Shown here piece by piece: positions 35,188 through 47,514 of a stretch of DNA of 64,000 nt (positions are counted from its first letter, which is position 1; each line of letters begins with the position of its first letter). The notes below the pieces were generated by a model that was not told the DNA's origin, did not search any database, and was given only the letters and a program-made list of their open reading frames with translations. The position numbers and the translations under genes are program-made. This stretch comes from Welwitschia mirabilis (lineage: Eukaryota; Gnetophyta; Gnetopsida; Welwitschiales): assembly GCA_051453625.1 (NCBI GenBank), contig JBOZIK010000001.1:83297995-83361994 (forward strand). Direction: 5' to 3'.

Positions 35188-37964
35188 ATCGTGTTCCTCT
35201 TTAAATAATAACTTCATATTATGATAATAATGACTACATAATGATTTAGGATACTAAAAGTTTTATATTAACTAATGAAATTGTGGGTGCTTAAATTAGT
35301 ATTGTTTTAATGTATTCTCATAAAATTTACTAAATATGATTTTCCTTTATGGACATGGCTATTGGAGAAAGTGAAAATTGTAGATTATGTTTTTGTCTTT
35401 ATAAAAACATCCATTAAACTATGTAATAACTTAAAAAACTAAATATTATAGAGTTATGTAATTTATTATCTTATAATAAAAGAGAATAGATGTGAAAGTA
35501 GGATATAAATACAAAATTAAGATTTTAAACCTTAGATTATATATACTCAATGGATTGCATAATAAACTAAATAAATTATTTAGGTGAAGGTTATATTCCT
35601 TAGTGTAGAACTAGATAAATTTTAACACAAATTTTTTTAGCTTAGATCCTTTTTAACTACTATTAAGAATTTTTTAATTTATGCATGATCATGCATACTT
35701 ACAATGAATATTAAACATATTTCTATCTACAATAATAAAAATATTAGACTAATGGTATTAGATGAAGGCTTGGGAAGACTTTGCTATGATCATGGACATA
35801 TGTTGTCTTGATTATCTATTGATGAGATTGGTGAAAAAGTTAAGATTCTCTATTTAATTTTTAAGGTAAAAAAATAATAGCTAATTAACATTATCTAAAA
35901 TAATTACTATAAGACTAAAGGTTTAAAAGAAGCTAGAATGATGAAAAATTAATAATTCTTATGAATGGTGTTATCTCATCAAAGCTAATGTAAAGTTGAT
36001 TAAAGAAAATTCAAGGAGAAAGGATTAACTAAGAAAGTTTAAAAGAAGAAATAAGGATGTTAAATGTTACTTTTTGAATATGATTTTCTTATTCTTACTT
36101 AAGCATACATAAGAATTAGAAATTAGGTAAAAATTAGATGTATTAGATGAATTAACAAAAAACGTATTAAAAATGAATAACAAATGATAATATCAAAGAT
36201 GATTATCCCATAAATTATAAAGAAATTATAGCTTCTAGTGCTTTTCTTTATAAAAAGTGTTAGAATGGTGTATACAAAACTAAATGAAAATAAAAGATGA
36301 TAATTAATGATGATGGTTTACTATTGTACTAAGTATGGTTATTTTACTAATTCATGTTATGAAATATGTAATACATTGCATTCAAGACTATTACATGTTA
36401 TCATGAGTTACACATTATTCGATTATCCTACATGACTTTTATTTAGCAATGTACCAAAAAAAAATTGATGCACCCCATTCAATAAAACATACAATTAAGA
36501 AAACATGGATATTCTCTTTTAATCTAATAAACATGCAATTTCTCTTTTATTTTCCTTCTATAAATCCTTATGAACATAATGCTACCAAATCTAGCTAAAG
36601 AAAGTGAATAAGAAATAGCTAAAATGTAGAAAACAAAACTTGTATTAGACATGAAGTTATAGTTAAACAAAAGAGGCATCCGAGGTTATGAATACATCCA
36701 AGGGAATAAAATATATGCATGAATATTGATAACATAACTACGATACCAGGAACATGAATGTTAGTGGATGTAGGTAATTACTAAAAAAGGAAGACATCAT
36801 ATAAGAATAAGAGTAAGATATTAGATCAAAGGTTTTGTAAAGTGATTATTTATTTAAAATAGGATGCTTTTATGATTCTTTGAGTCAAGGGATTATTTAT
36901 AATAACTAATCCTAAAGTTACAAAATTAAAATCACTAATAGTAATTAACTATGATTAGTTTAAATTTTTACTTCTCTACACAAAATTTATTCATCAAGAT
37001 ACGAACACAATGTAAAGTTATTAGGAAAAAAAATGGCTATATGAAATTTAATGTGCTTTACAATAACTTAGTTCAACTATACAATATCATGAAAAACTGA
37101 CTACTACAGAGTTCTACAACATACCTTCTTAAATAAAGAAATTTAGGCTTAATAAGTTAAATTAATTCAAAATAGGATTATTTATCATATAATTTACACT
37201 ATTACTATTCTAATTTAATGACTTCATGTAGAAATTTAAAAGTTAATTCGTGATTTTTGTTCATAATGAGAATAATGTATCAAACACAAAAAAAATAACC
37301 TTAATAAGAAGATAAAATTTGTCTAATCCCTTATCAAAGTAAGCCACTCATGGCTTTGAATATTACTCTCACTCCATCATACACTAATCTAAATAACTCT
37401 ATAATTTTATTTTTTTTTTTTGATTACCATCATAACTGAATCTACTATGAAAGCTAATTTAAAAAACCCATGAGGAAACAATGATAATGTTTGAAATAAT
37501 ATTCTACTTTAAACTGATATTTTTCTTCTACTTCATATCCTTTAATGTAGCTTTAGACAAATAGGCAATTTGAGTTACATGCCAAAGGAGTAGTAAAATG
37601 TAATTATTATATTAGGTTGCATCATGCTATACTATCTCTTAAAGATTCAAAAAAGTCTAGCTTCTTGCATCTTCCATTATGCTATCAACCCTTATGTCTA
37701 CCATCATTAGGAAAATTTTCAAGTCTATCATTCTTAAGTAAGCTCTTCTATCTATTGTTATAACTTGAACCATCATGTTTGCATTGTACATTTTCCACCA
37801 AAGACTAATTCACTAGATTTTTACTTGATTATTTTTTAAATTAGATTGCTATGTAAGATATTTTCTAAAGATTCTTGTTTTAACATAATCATTTGCACAC
37901 TCAAATCACTTTTGATTTCCTTTTCCCTTCTTTTTATTTCTCTTCATTACCTTTTTCCCTTACT
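35188..37964. other. unassigned AT-rich DNA
   Basis: No domain, terminal repeat or long frame was recognised on either strand. Confidence 0.5.
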
Positions 37965-38179
37965 TTAATGATTGTTTTTAACCACTATTATACCCAAATC
38001 TAATGACAGTATTTAGACATCCTTATAGCCTACTTTAATGATGGTTAAAAATAACCATTTATTTTTGTATAATTTATGATGGCTTTTAAGCATCATAAAT
38101 CTAAAAAATCACCATTAAATTAATGATAGTTAAAGACTATCATTAATAATCATCATTAGAAGTCATTTTTATTATAGTT
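37965..38179 (+). mobile_element. CACTA-like right end with short inverted repeats
   Basis: The stretch holds inverted words such as AATGATGGTTAAAAATAACCAT (38037-38058) and AATGATAGTTAAAGACTATCATT (38122-38144). It ends in AGTCATTTTTATTATAGTT, whose reverse complement AACTATAATAAAAATGACT resembles a CACTA terminus with the outer C changed. The subterminal motif differs from that of the elements at 4721 and 43440, so this would be another family. No left end was found. Confidence 0.35.
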
Positions 38180-38306
38180 ATTCCCTTCTTTTTATTTGGA
38201 TAGTTATGCATAATGTTTCTATTCTTCTTGTGGTTATTTGAGGTAATCATCAAATTATTATACTACTATAACTAATGCAAAGTTATGGTATCTAAAGATG
38301 ATGTAT

Positions 38307-38416
38307 TTATCATTGTTAGTTTGATTTCCACTAAATGACAGTTTATTTTTTTCTTTAGTTTTTATCATTGTTAGTTTTATTTCCACTAAATGATAGTTTA
38401 TTTTTTTCTTTATTTT
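38307..38416. repeat. tandem duplication, 55-bp unit, two copies
   Basis: TTATCATTGTTAGTTTGATT at 38307 recurs as TTATCATTGTTAGTTTTATT at 38362. The rest of the unit (TTCCACTAAATGA, then AGTTTATTTTTTTCTTT) repeats with few changes. Confidence 0.85.
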
Positions 38417-39424
38417 TTGAGAATGCATCATCTTTAAATTACAAATTAAGTTTTTAAGTGGAAGTTTCTTAGAAATATTATTGATAAACTCTATAGGATC
38501 TCATTGATTTTGATATTTGTTCACTCTCTTGAATTATTTTTAAATAAATTCATTTGAATTACATACACTTTCTCTTAATAAAATATTCTAACATGAAATA
38601 TTTTTGAAACTTTTGTTAGAGCTTAATATAATTCATCCATTTATCTATTTAATAATTAAGATTATTTTATTAATTTATTATAAAATAATTAAGGTTATTT
38701 TAGTAAGTTGTTATGCTACTATGAAGATTAAATATTAACTTCCATATAGTACTCTAGTATCCTTCACTAGCTTGAAGAACAAATAAAAATTTTTAATCAT
38801 CACTCTAATTTCTTATGTGATCTCAAAGCTTACACTCTACTATCCTAGATAGTCTCTAATATTAGATATTAAGTTAATGTTAATATTTTCACATGCTATA
38901 TAATCTTCATAATGAGTTACTTATTCTTAATTAGTAGTATGATTTTTCTATATAGTCTCTTATGCAAAGTATTAAATTCAACTAAGCACTCTAATGTCCT
39001 CTAAAATATCTAAGATGAAGTACTAAGTTATACCTATCATTCTAGCATTCTATATACTCTCTAAGATTAAGTACTAAATTCTAGTTTATAGTTTGATATC
39101 CCATATAGTATCTAAGATTAAATACCAAGTTTTTCACATCAATCTAATATCACCACCTTGCATTATGCATATACATTATCATTTTTTGAGCTCTTGTTAT
39201 TATATTTTATGATCTTTGTATGTGTATGACATTCATTCATTCTATAATGGTGTGTTTACGTAGGAGGCTTAGAAAAATATTAGTATTTACAATAGTTTAA
39301 TTGTTTCTTAATATCTATTCCTACATATTTAAACTAAACTTAAAATTACATTTTTTTTATTGTTGTTTATCTTAGTCAAATTGGCTTACAATATAGTTGA
39401 TCACTTATTTGTCAAGGACTGCCA
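38417..39424. other. unassigned AT-rich DNA
   Basis: By position this should be the 3' internal part of the element owning the LTR at 39443, but no coding motif was seen. Words such as CTCTAAGATTAAGTACTAAGT recur irregularly at 38840-39140. Confidence 0.4.
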
Positions 39425-39442
39425 AGGCTAAGTAAGAGGCTA

Positions 39443-40685
39443 TGTTATGGTGCTAATTTGTATTAATTTGATGATGTATTTTAAGTACTTTTGTAGGACA
39501 TTTATATATGTTTGATGCAATACAAATGATTATGAAAAATTAATAGTCTGATCACTAAAACATATGATTCTTAACATATTTAGAGGCATCACAGGCTTAT
39601 TCTAATACTTTGGAAGAAGGATTTACCATGTAGAATATTGATTCTCATTTGAGATTAAATATGAAGAATCATGTCATCCCATTTATCATCCCCATGATGA
39701 GTAGGATGACAACACTGCTAAACTAGATAAAGTCTATAGGGTCGATAATGATTCCTAAAGCTAATGAATCACCTTTTAATGTAGAGTGTCATCCTGTATG
39801 TCATCTCCACACTAGTCAAGATGATAGCTATTTTCTATGATGGAATAACTATCTTCGTAATGGGGTCATGTGACCCATTTGGACTATCAAGGTTTCTTTT
39901 CTAACTTCTAGGGTTGCATTTCTAGAACTTTAATGTAAAAATATAAATACCCTCTCTTTCATCCACTTTTTTTCCCTCTTTTTTATATGATGTCCTCATG
40001 ATGGAAGACAGAAGAATAAGAGTTTCATCCAATAGATACAAACATAAGTTTCCATTGGTGTTGGGATGAACATCCTCCATTAAGATGCTGCTACCTTGTT
40101 GTAAATGAATGTAAAAGTTCTATGATCAATGTAAATACTATTTTTACTATAATTGTATTTATGTCCTTTATGGTTCAAGTTGGTTATAGTTTAGTGATAG
40201 TTCTATAATTTATTTAGATCATAAGAGTAACCATTTTTAAGGTTGATTCTGTTAGTTTAGATTTTCATTACTATTCATTTCAAATCCATATTACATTCCA
40301 TATTCTATTTAGTATATCTCATGATTCATATTGGTTAGTAAGAAGTGATGAACTCTTCTTAGTTAATTTGAATTATAGAGAGCTAGTTCTTATGATAAGA
40401 ATAATTAGGATTCAAATAGACTTATCTCATATACATTTCATTCATTGAATTTCATCTCCATTCATCTTGCATTGCATTTTTCATTGTTGTTTACTCTAAT
40501 TTATTAAAATATAAAAGACTAAAAATACCTTGTAAAATCAATTATCTAATTCTAAGCCTAGTGCCTTTAATGGATTACAATAGTTGAATTGACTCTCATT
40601 TATACTAGAATGTGTGTTTTCAAGTATTATGATTTATAGGTTTTGCCTAAAGGACTTAAGGATTGCATATATTCACACTGCAAAA
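39443..40685 (+). mobile_element. complete 3' LTR of the A/B/C gypsy family (1243 bp)
   Basis: It starts TGTTATGGTGC, is preceded by a purine-rich tract (AGTAAGAGGC, 39431-39440), and ends near CACTGCAAAA at 40685 where A and C have ...AACA. It aligns over its length with LTR B and over its right half with LTRs A and C. A clear TATA box (TATAAATAC, 39942-39950) is followed by CCTCTCTTTC. No primer site follows, consistent with a 3' LTR. The internal region of its element is not recognisable upstream. Confidence 0.75.
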
Positions 40686-40747
40686 ACTTACACAAGATAT
40701 TTAATTAATATTATATTCCTTAACATGTGATACCTCCTTTTAAGATT

Positions 40748-41600
40748 AGAATTAGGAGGAAAAAAAGAAAAGGGGGAAGAATTTTTTTTGTGGGCTTAGC
40801 TCCATTCATAATTTTAATATCCATGAGAAAAAGAGGAAAAGGTATTTATACATACATGTGTAAAACATTTCTTTTTATATCTAAGAGGTAATATTTTAGT
40901 GATGTTTTATTACATTTTAGTTTAAAAAATTGTTTTAAATGTGATTCTCCCTTGTTTTTTGGTTTATAAGACTGATTCCATTTAATTTGAAGCTTAGTTA
41001 TTTAAAAATTTTCAAATTATCTCATGTTAAGAAAGGAAATGAACATATATGATATTATAAAATATTAATATTTATTAGGTTATAAGCACTCTTATATCTA
41101 TTTACTTAAGAACTTGAGAAGTCATTTAAATGTCTTCCTTAGTAATGTTATACTATAAAAATCCATAGGCATTAAGTGATTTATTTCTATGTAAATTTTG
41201 TAGCAAAACCAAATCATTTAACTTTACATCAAAAGATAAATTAGTTAATAATAAAATACTAAAACTAAAATCAAGGTAAAATTCATATTAAAAATCTTAT
41301 AAATAATTTGGCACTAGAAGGGGGTATCAAACTTTGTTAAATCAAACTGTCAAATAAACATTAAACCAAATGTAATCATCTAGCCTTAAAGTGAAATTTA
41401 AAAGAACAATAAGCAATATTAGAACTAATCCTTCATTTACAAAATTTTCATGAATAGTCTAGCATTAGAAGGATGTTAAACTTAGTTAAACTAAACTAGT
41501 AAAACAACATCAAGATAAATCTAATCATTCAACATTGACTCTAGATAAACCATTTAACAATCACTCATTAATAAGTGACATTAAAACTAATCTCAGTTTA
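40748..41600 (+). mobile_element. second Tat-like leader with primer-site-like motifs
   Basis: A purine run (40748-40780) is followed by a stretch weakly similar to 5100-5360. TGGCACTAGAAGGGGG at 41309-41324 and TAGCATTAGAAGGATG at 41460-41475 mirror the pair at 5363 and 5869. The TTAGTTAAACTAAACTAG-like words match the repetitive leader there. LTR boundaries could not be fixed. Confidence 0.4.
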
Positions 41601-41949
41601 GTAAAAATCCCCTAAATAGAATATGCTTCATGTTCTACTTAATTTAGGTTCAAGCATTAACATCCTATATTTCTATCTCTATGAAACATTTACTTTAATA
41701 GAATTCTTAAAATCAATATAACTTTATCATTAATGAATGATTTTATTGGAAGCCCAAAAGGATTTATTAAATATGTATTACTCTAAGTAGATTAAGAATT
41801 ATACCTTACAGAGTTTATGAACTTGAACATCAACAACTTTTCTAATCATTTTGGGTAGATCTTTCTAATCATTTTAGGTAGACCTCCATTAGTGACTATA
41901 GATGTAGTAATGAATTGTCAAAGAAAGCTAGTATGACTTACTTTTATAA

Positions 41950-42708
41950 ATTTAAAATAAAAATAAAAATTTTAAATCCATCATAAAATAAAGAAGAAGA
42001 TCAAAGTAAATTTAAATTATTATTTTTTGGTATATTTGAAATCTCTTTGATAAGATACCCTCTTCAATTAGTATTCGAAAATGAGCATTAAAAGCTTTTT
42101 TATACTAATATTCAACATGAAGAAACATAGGATATACGAGAAATCATTATATTTGGTATATAAAGAAATAAAGCCATTTCTTCATAAAAATATTAAAAAG
42201 CTCTAGAATTAAAAGAATTACCATCAACTTTAAAGTATATCTTCTTGGATGACTAAAATACCAAAGTCTTGATCATTATAGTATAATGGCATTATAAAAT
42301 GAGTACAAATTCATATAAGTAAAAATATAAAAGCCTTTGTATGGTCTCATAAATATTTAAAGAAAATAATCTCTCTTGCATTAGTAACATATAAGATTCA
42401 TCTAAAGAAAAATGTAAAACCTATTAGATAACCACTTTACGATTGAAATCATGTGTTACAAAAAATAGTTAAGGATGAGATTCATAAATATGAAAAGAAG
42501 GAAGTATTTATTTATTTTTTAATAATGAGTGGGTTATTATCCAATAGTACCCAAGGAAAATAATAAATGAAAAGTGCATATTAAATTTAGAAAGCTTAAT
42601 GAGTATTCAAAGAAAGACTAATTTCCAATTTCATATATTGATTAGATTTTAGCAAACTTTCTATGCATGAATATTATTCATTTTTTGATGGAGATAGTGG
42701 TTATAATT
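41950..42708 (+). pseudogene. Ty3/gypsy reverse transcriptase, N-terminal part
   Basis: It reads ELKELPSTLKYIFLDD (about 42199-42250), the conserved entry to RT in Athila/Tat gypsy elements. Near 42580-42640 it reads KFRKLNEYSKKD*FPISYID, then FFDGDSGYN at the end, where the family has YRKLN...KDHFPLPFID and FLDGYSGYN. The sequence stops at the following gap, before the catalytic DD box. It contains stops and shifts. A leader of the Tat type lies 600 bp upstream, so gag and protease have been deleted between. Confidence 0.65.
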
Positions 42709-42808
42709 NNNNNNNNNNNNNNNNNNNNNNNNNNNNNNNNNNNNNNNNNNNNNNNNNNNNNNNNNNNNNNNNNNNNNNNNNNNNNNNNNNNNNNNNNNNN
42801 NNNNNNNN
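42709..42808. other. 100-N gap, flanks not overlapping
   Basis: Unlike the other 100-N gaps, no shared sequence is seen on the two sides. The left flank is an RT fragment, the right is the middle of an LTR. At least the left ~750 bp of LTR C must be missing or lost. Confidence 0.9.
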
Positions 42809-43297
42809 TTAGTGATAGTTCTATAATTTATTTAGATCATAAGAGTAACCTTTATTAAGGTTGATTCTGTTAGTTTAGATTTGCACTACTCTTTTATTCC
42901 AATTCCATATTGCATTCCATATTCTATTTGGCATACCTCATAGTTTACATTGGTTAGGAACAAGTGATGAATTCTTCTTAACCGATGTGACTTATAGAGA
43001 GCTAGTTCTTGTGATAGAAGAACTAGGATCCAAATAGAATCCATTTTATTTTCATTCATATCCATTGAATTTCATCTTCATTCATCATTGCATTGTATTT
43101 TCATATTTGTTTACTTTCATTTATTAAAAGGTAAAAGTTAAAAATACTTCGTAAAATCAATTCTCTAACTCTAAGCTTAGTGCCTTCAATGGATTACAAC
43201 ATTCATGTTAACTCTTATCTATACTAGGATGTGTCTTTCTACAAGTATTTTGAGTTACAGATTTGCCTTAAGGATTACATAAATTTACACTATAACA
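42809..43297 (+). repeat. right part of 5' LTR, member C
   Basis: It aligns with 40192-40685: TTAGTGATAGTTCTATAATT, TAGATCATAAGAGTAACC, GAGAGCTAGTTCTT, GTGCCTT-AATGGATTACAA and the end ACACTATAACA. It begins at the edge of a gap. Confidence 0.85.
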
Positions 43298-43300
43298 TTT

Positions 43301-43318
43301 TGGCACCATTGCTGGGGA
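43301..43318 (+). other. primer-binding site of member C (tRNA-Asp type)
   Basis: TGGCACCATTGCTGGGGA differs from TGGCGCCGTTGCCGGGGA only by three transitions, and it lies 3 nt after the LTR. It is the best preserved of the three copies and secures the family assignment. Confidence 0.88.
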
Positions 43319-43465
43319 AGGCCACAAGAAGCTAGAGGATTGTTACTATTCTATTAATCACCTTGAATTTTTGTTTAGGTTATTTATTTGAAATAGTACT
43401 ATATTTTTAGCATAACTTCAATAGGTTTATTTTAGTAATCACGACAATAAATATATAATTTTAAG

Positions 43466-43700
43466 GTGTTTGCAAAATGCCTTAAAATGCCTTAAAAAAA
43501 ACCTTAAATACTTTTAAGGTATTTCTTCATAAAGTGCCTTAAATAGCATTGCCTTAAAAGCAATATGCTTTAAAGGCATTTTTAAGGCGTCTACATGAAA
43601 ATACCTTAAAAGATCTTTTAGGCATTTTTGGTAAAAAATTACTCAAAATCCTTTTGAGGTGTTTTACCAAATAAATGCCTCAAAAGGTACAATTCCAGAA
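43466..43700. repeat. left subterminal repeats of the CACTA element
   Basis: About ten short copies in both orientations of a word around GCCTTAAA / TTTTAAGGCATTT. Such arrays are the transposase-binding regions in well-studied CACTA elements; that role is inferred here. Confidence 0.75.
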
Positions 43701-44275
43701 AAAATAATAAAATAAAAGTTTATTATGTTAAAGTTTATTATGATGAAGAAAACCTTATTAGCTGTCAACATATAGCATGTCATCTATGCATGACATTATG
43801 TTGAAATCCTGACTCTCCAAAACTCAAAAATACCTCTTCAAAATTGAGTGCCCAATATCCTTTTTATATTAAATCTTGTTTATATTTAAAATTGATTAGG
43901 AAAGACCCAGATACCTATGCTTCAGCTGTAGTAGAATTTTTCTAGCCCTATCTCTAAAGAGCTCATGCTTTTCATGGTTGTTTGAGGATCTCCATGGTCA
44001 TAGCGATTTTGATTTGTAGTCTTTAATAATTTTCCTTTTATATAGAGATATTGAAGCTTCTATTAGGTTCTCCACATCTAGAATATTACACTTGGTGGAT
44101 AAGTCAAAAAATGATAAAAGAGTGCTTCAAAAAAAAAATTTCTGCTTGATATAAAAGTAAATAAAATTTCTAAGGATAAGTTTTCCATCCTTGGGAAGGA
44201 TATTCATGTAAACATCTGGAAACTCCATATCTGAAAGGACTTGAGAATTAAATGTGAGTCAACCTTTGATGAGAT
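43700..44275. other. unassigned interior of the CACTA element
   Basis: No gene is recognised. It may contain further captured DNA. Confidence 0.4.
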
Positions 44276-44830
44276 GACTTGATTCTACAGAAATTTACAA
44301 GTACCCTCTCACAATCCTATTTCAAGTACCCCTAGAAGCCATTGTATCTATAATAAGTTTTTTAATTTTCATGATTTTCTTGATTATAAAATATAAAGAT
44401 CTCACTAATGTTGAATTATACTTGTCTTGATGAGTCTAATATTGAATCAAGAATGGACCCTTTACAATTCCCTAAAGACTCGTAAAATTTTTGTTGTTTT
44501 AGCATGGAATTTCATCAAAGTAACATATTGTACATTTTTGAGATGTAAATCATGATTTGACTCTAAAGAAATCTGCAAGTACCCTCTCACAACCCTATTT
44601 CAGGTACCCCTGGAAGCCACCACATCTATAATATGTATTTTAATTTTCATGATTTTCTTGATTATCAAATATAAAGATCTCAGTAATATTAAATTATACT
44701 TATCTTGAAGAGTCTAAGGTTGAATCAAGAATGGACCCTTTATAATTCCCTGAAGACTCATAAATTTTTTGTTGTTTTAGCATGGAATTTCATCAAAGTA
44801 ACGTATTGTATAACTTTGAGATGTAAATCT
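44276..44830. repeat. tandem duplication, unit about 278 bp
   Basis: Copy one starts near GATTCTACAGAAATTTACAAG (44281), copy two near GACTCTAAAGAAATCTGCAAG (44559). Both share GTACCCTCTCACAA, GAATGGACCCTTTA, TTGTTGTTTTAGCATGGAAT and CATCAAAGTAAC. The copies differ at some 10% of sites by eye. The function of the unit is unknown. It lies next to the 3' side of the kinase fragment. Confidence 0.85.
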
Positions 44831-44904
44831 TTATTTGTATGTCAATTGCCTCTATTTCATAATTTTAATTTCTAGGTTCTTAATTTTCAGAATTAAGAAA
44901 TTCT

Positions 44905-46315
44905 TTCCTTGTATAACTTACTGAGTTCCTACTACTATATTGTGAATCTTAGACTGATCTTTAGTAAATAGTTTAGTCAGTCTGAAATCTACAATTTTAG
45001 GATCTAGGTTTGCATCCAATAAGAATTTTCTAGCTTTAATGTCATGATGAATGATTTTGTAATTTGAATTTTCATGTAAGTATTGTAGGAATTTAGAAAC
45101 TATGATTATGATATTATATCACTTGGGTCAATCTAGCTAAAGTTTCTTTTCCTTGGATCCTTAACAAAAAATAAAATCTCCAAGTAAAAATGCAAGTAAT
45201 GACTTATCTATTAATGTAAACAAATCAAAATCATTAAGAAATAAAAATAATTATTAAAAATAAAATTTTCAAGACTATTATTGGGTAAGTACTCAAAGAC
45301 TAATATTTGATGAGGATCTTCCAAGCAACAATCAAGAAGGCCTATAAGATTTTTATGCTAGATTTTAGTAAGAAGATCTATTTCATTTACAAGTTTTCTT
45401 TTATCATGAAGTGATTTCCCATACAGCTTCTTGACTATGATCACTTGCCCATTTGGTAGTATGCCCTGGGATTTGAGAAAGATATAAATTCAAACATTCA
45501 AAAATTTACAGTTTTATTTTCATTTAATGAATAAAAACATCATACCTTGTAAATTTTACCAAACCCTCCTTTTCTAATTTTGAGAATTTCATCGAAGTTA
45601 TTTTTAGTGGCCATTAATTCATCCATTGAGAAGACCAAGGGCTGGTATTCATTTGTAATTCATCATGCCTCTAAAATTATGAATTTCTACCTAATCAAAA
45701 ATGTCAACAAATACATGATTTTCAATCCAATCCTCTCCTATATGTAATAAATTAATCAGCTTTGAATTTGAATTTTTGTTACCTTCAATAAGATCATCCT
45801 TTCTTCTCCTCTTTAAATAGAGAAAGCCTCCCAAGCTCAATATCAATATTAGCATCATAGATGCACCAACTCCAATAGACACAGGTACTAACTTACCTTT
45901 TCCTTCTCAAAACATCAACAAATTATACAAACATTAAATCAAGAATGTTATAATAATTGCTTATAGTATATAACACTCGAAATCAAAACTTAAATAAAGT
46001 ATCTGACTAGAATTCAATGAAGAACGTGAAGGTGAAGGTCAAGGAGAAATAAGAATAGAAGAAGAAGGTGGTGTTGTGGCATAATAGAATTGATATATAT
46101 CATATCCAAACATATAACTCATAGTTAGTTATCTAGACCTATGGTTTATGCCATACTTTTCATAAAGAGAATCAAACATCTTCTGCAAAGAGGTCTTACA
46201 ATCGATCATGAAAATATCTCTCCAGCACTATACTAGAGTAAATATCATATTATGATCTTTTTCATTAGCAAGAATTTTATCCATAACATATCTCCAATCA
46301 AAAATAACAATCAAT
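44905..46315 (-). pseudogene. cysteine-rich receptor-like kinase (DUF26 kinase) fragment
   Basis: On the minus strand the gene is collinear. It starts with the end of a DUF26 (Gnk2-like) ectodomain, CWRDIFMIDCKTSLQKM (46190-46240), with one usual Cys now Ser. A Pro/Ser-rich linker follows (TTPPSSS), then a membrane segment (45822-45882, MLILILSLGGFLYL) and the basic stop-transfer KRRRK. The kinase N-lobe reads LVFSMDELMATKNNF, KGGFGKIYK (Gly loop), VIIVKKL (Lys) and LTKI*HKNLIGLL, then VFEYLPNNSL. The catalytic loop reads IIHHDIKARKFLL (HRD now HHD, the metal-binding Asn now Lys), and DFG reads DFR. It stops after VVGT; the rest of the C-lobe is missing. Introns are kept (a GT donor after KIYKG near 45540), so genomic DNA was captured. 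The intact protein would be a plasma-membrane receptor kinase. Several stops and a frameshift make it dead. Confidence 0.82.
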
Positions 46316-47514
46316 TAATTCACCTATGAAAGAAAATGTTTTAGACATATAAAGATAATAGTCCATCAGCTTCTAATATGTCCTTGAAATCTAATGTAAA
46401 TGTAACACTCATTTTAGATATTGTATCTAGAGAAAGCATCCAACTTCGAGGATCAGGATTTTTAAATCCAATTTTAGTTTGAGATTTCCTTTAGCAAAAC
46501 TAGAAAGAGATGATTCAAGCTCAAATATCAGTGGTGAAGTGTCCCTTTTTCCTTTGGACTGTGTTTAGTTAGTAATGAAGTTGCTCATCTAAATAAGCAT
46601 AAAATTGGATATTCTTAGGGGTATCAAACAATAATACAAATGAAAGGATGATTGAAACGTAGAATGGCAAAAACATTTATTATGAAAGAAATAAAAACAA
46701 GGGTTAAAAATTCCCTAAATCTTAGAGCAGGAAAACCTTGTACCAAAGAACCATAAAAAGCTCCATGACTTTAAGAAGGCATGGAAAGTGGGTGTTCTAA
46801 CCATCATGATAAAGAACATATCTCTAAATATAACCAAAATTCGCAAGCTTGTGACACATTCAAAGTTCTTATAAAATAAAATGATTATAAAGGAGAGCAT
46901 AAGATGGCTAGTACTGGTTAACAAGAAAGGACTAAATGCATACAAATCATCCTACTTCTCAAACAAGATGTATCCAATCAGATTTAAATGTCTTATTATA
47001 AAAATATGTCATGGTTTAACAAAGTAAATAACAATAGGCTCAAGTTAAAAATTCATTTAGGGGATAACACCCAAGAAAACATATATTTCCAGGAAAATTG
47101 CAAAGAAAATTCAAAGAACAGTCACTTATTCAAGGAAAGGAAGAGGAAATGTAAGTTTCTTAGTTATACAGGCATAATTTTCTTCTATGCAAGAATGAAT
47201 AACATGCTTACTAATTAAACATTTTACGCATCACAAAAAAAAAGATCATGTTTAATGACCAAACTTCTTATGCATCAATTTCTTAAATAGTGAAAGTATC
47301 TAGTCACTATTCTTTATCTTATATTTGCTTGCACCTCTTCAAACATTTACAAATGTCATTCCTACTTTTAGCTATTATAGAAATTGATTGCCATAATATG
47401 GATAAAATCCTTGCTAAGAAAATTCACAAAAAATAAGAAATTATAGACATGCACCAATTTAATATTCCTCTACAGCTTAAAAATAAGAAAAAAGTCCTAA
47501 AATAAAACCAAAGA
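46316..47514. other. unassigned interior of the CACTA element
   Basis: The region lies between the two captured genes. Minus frame 46715-46945 (76 codons) and plus frame 46988-47218 (76 codons) are not recognised. Part may be the first DUF26 repeat of the kinase or the H4 3' flank, but no motif decides. Confidence 0.4.
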
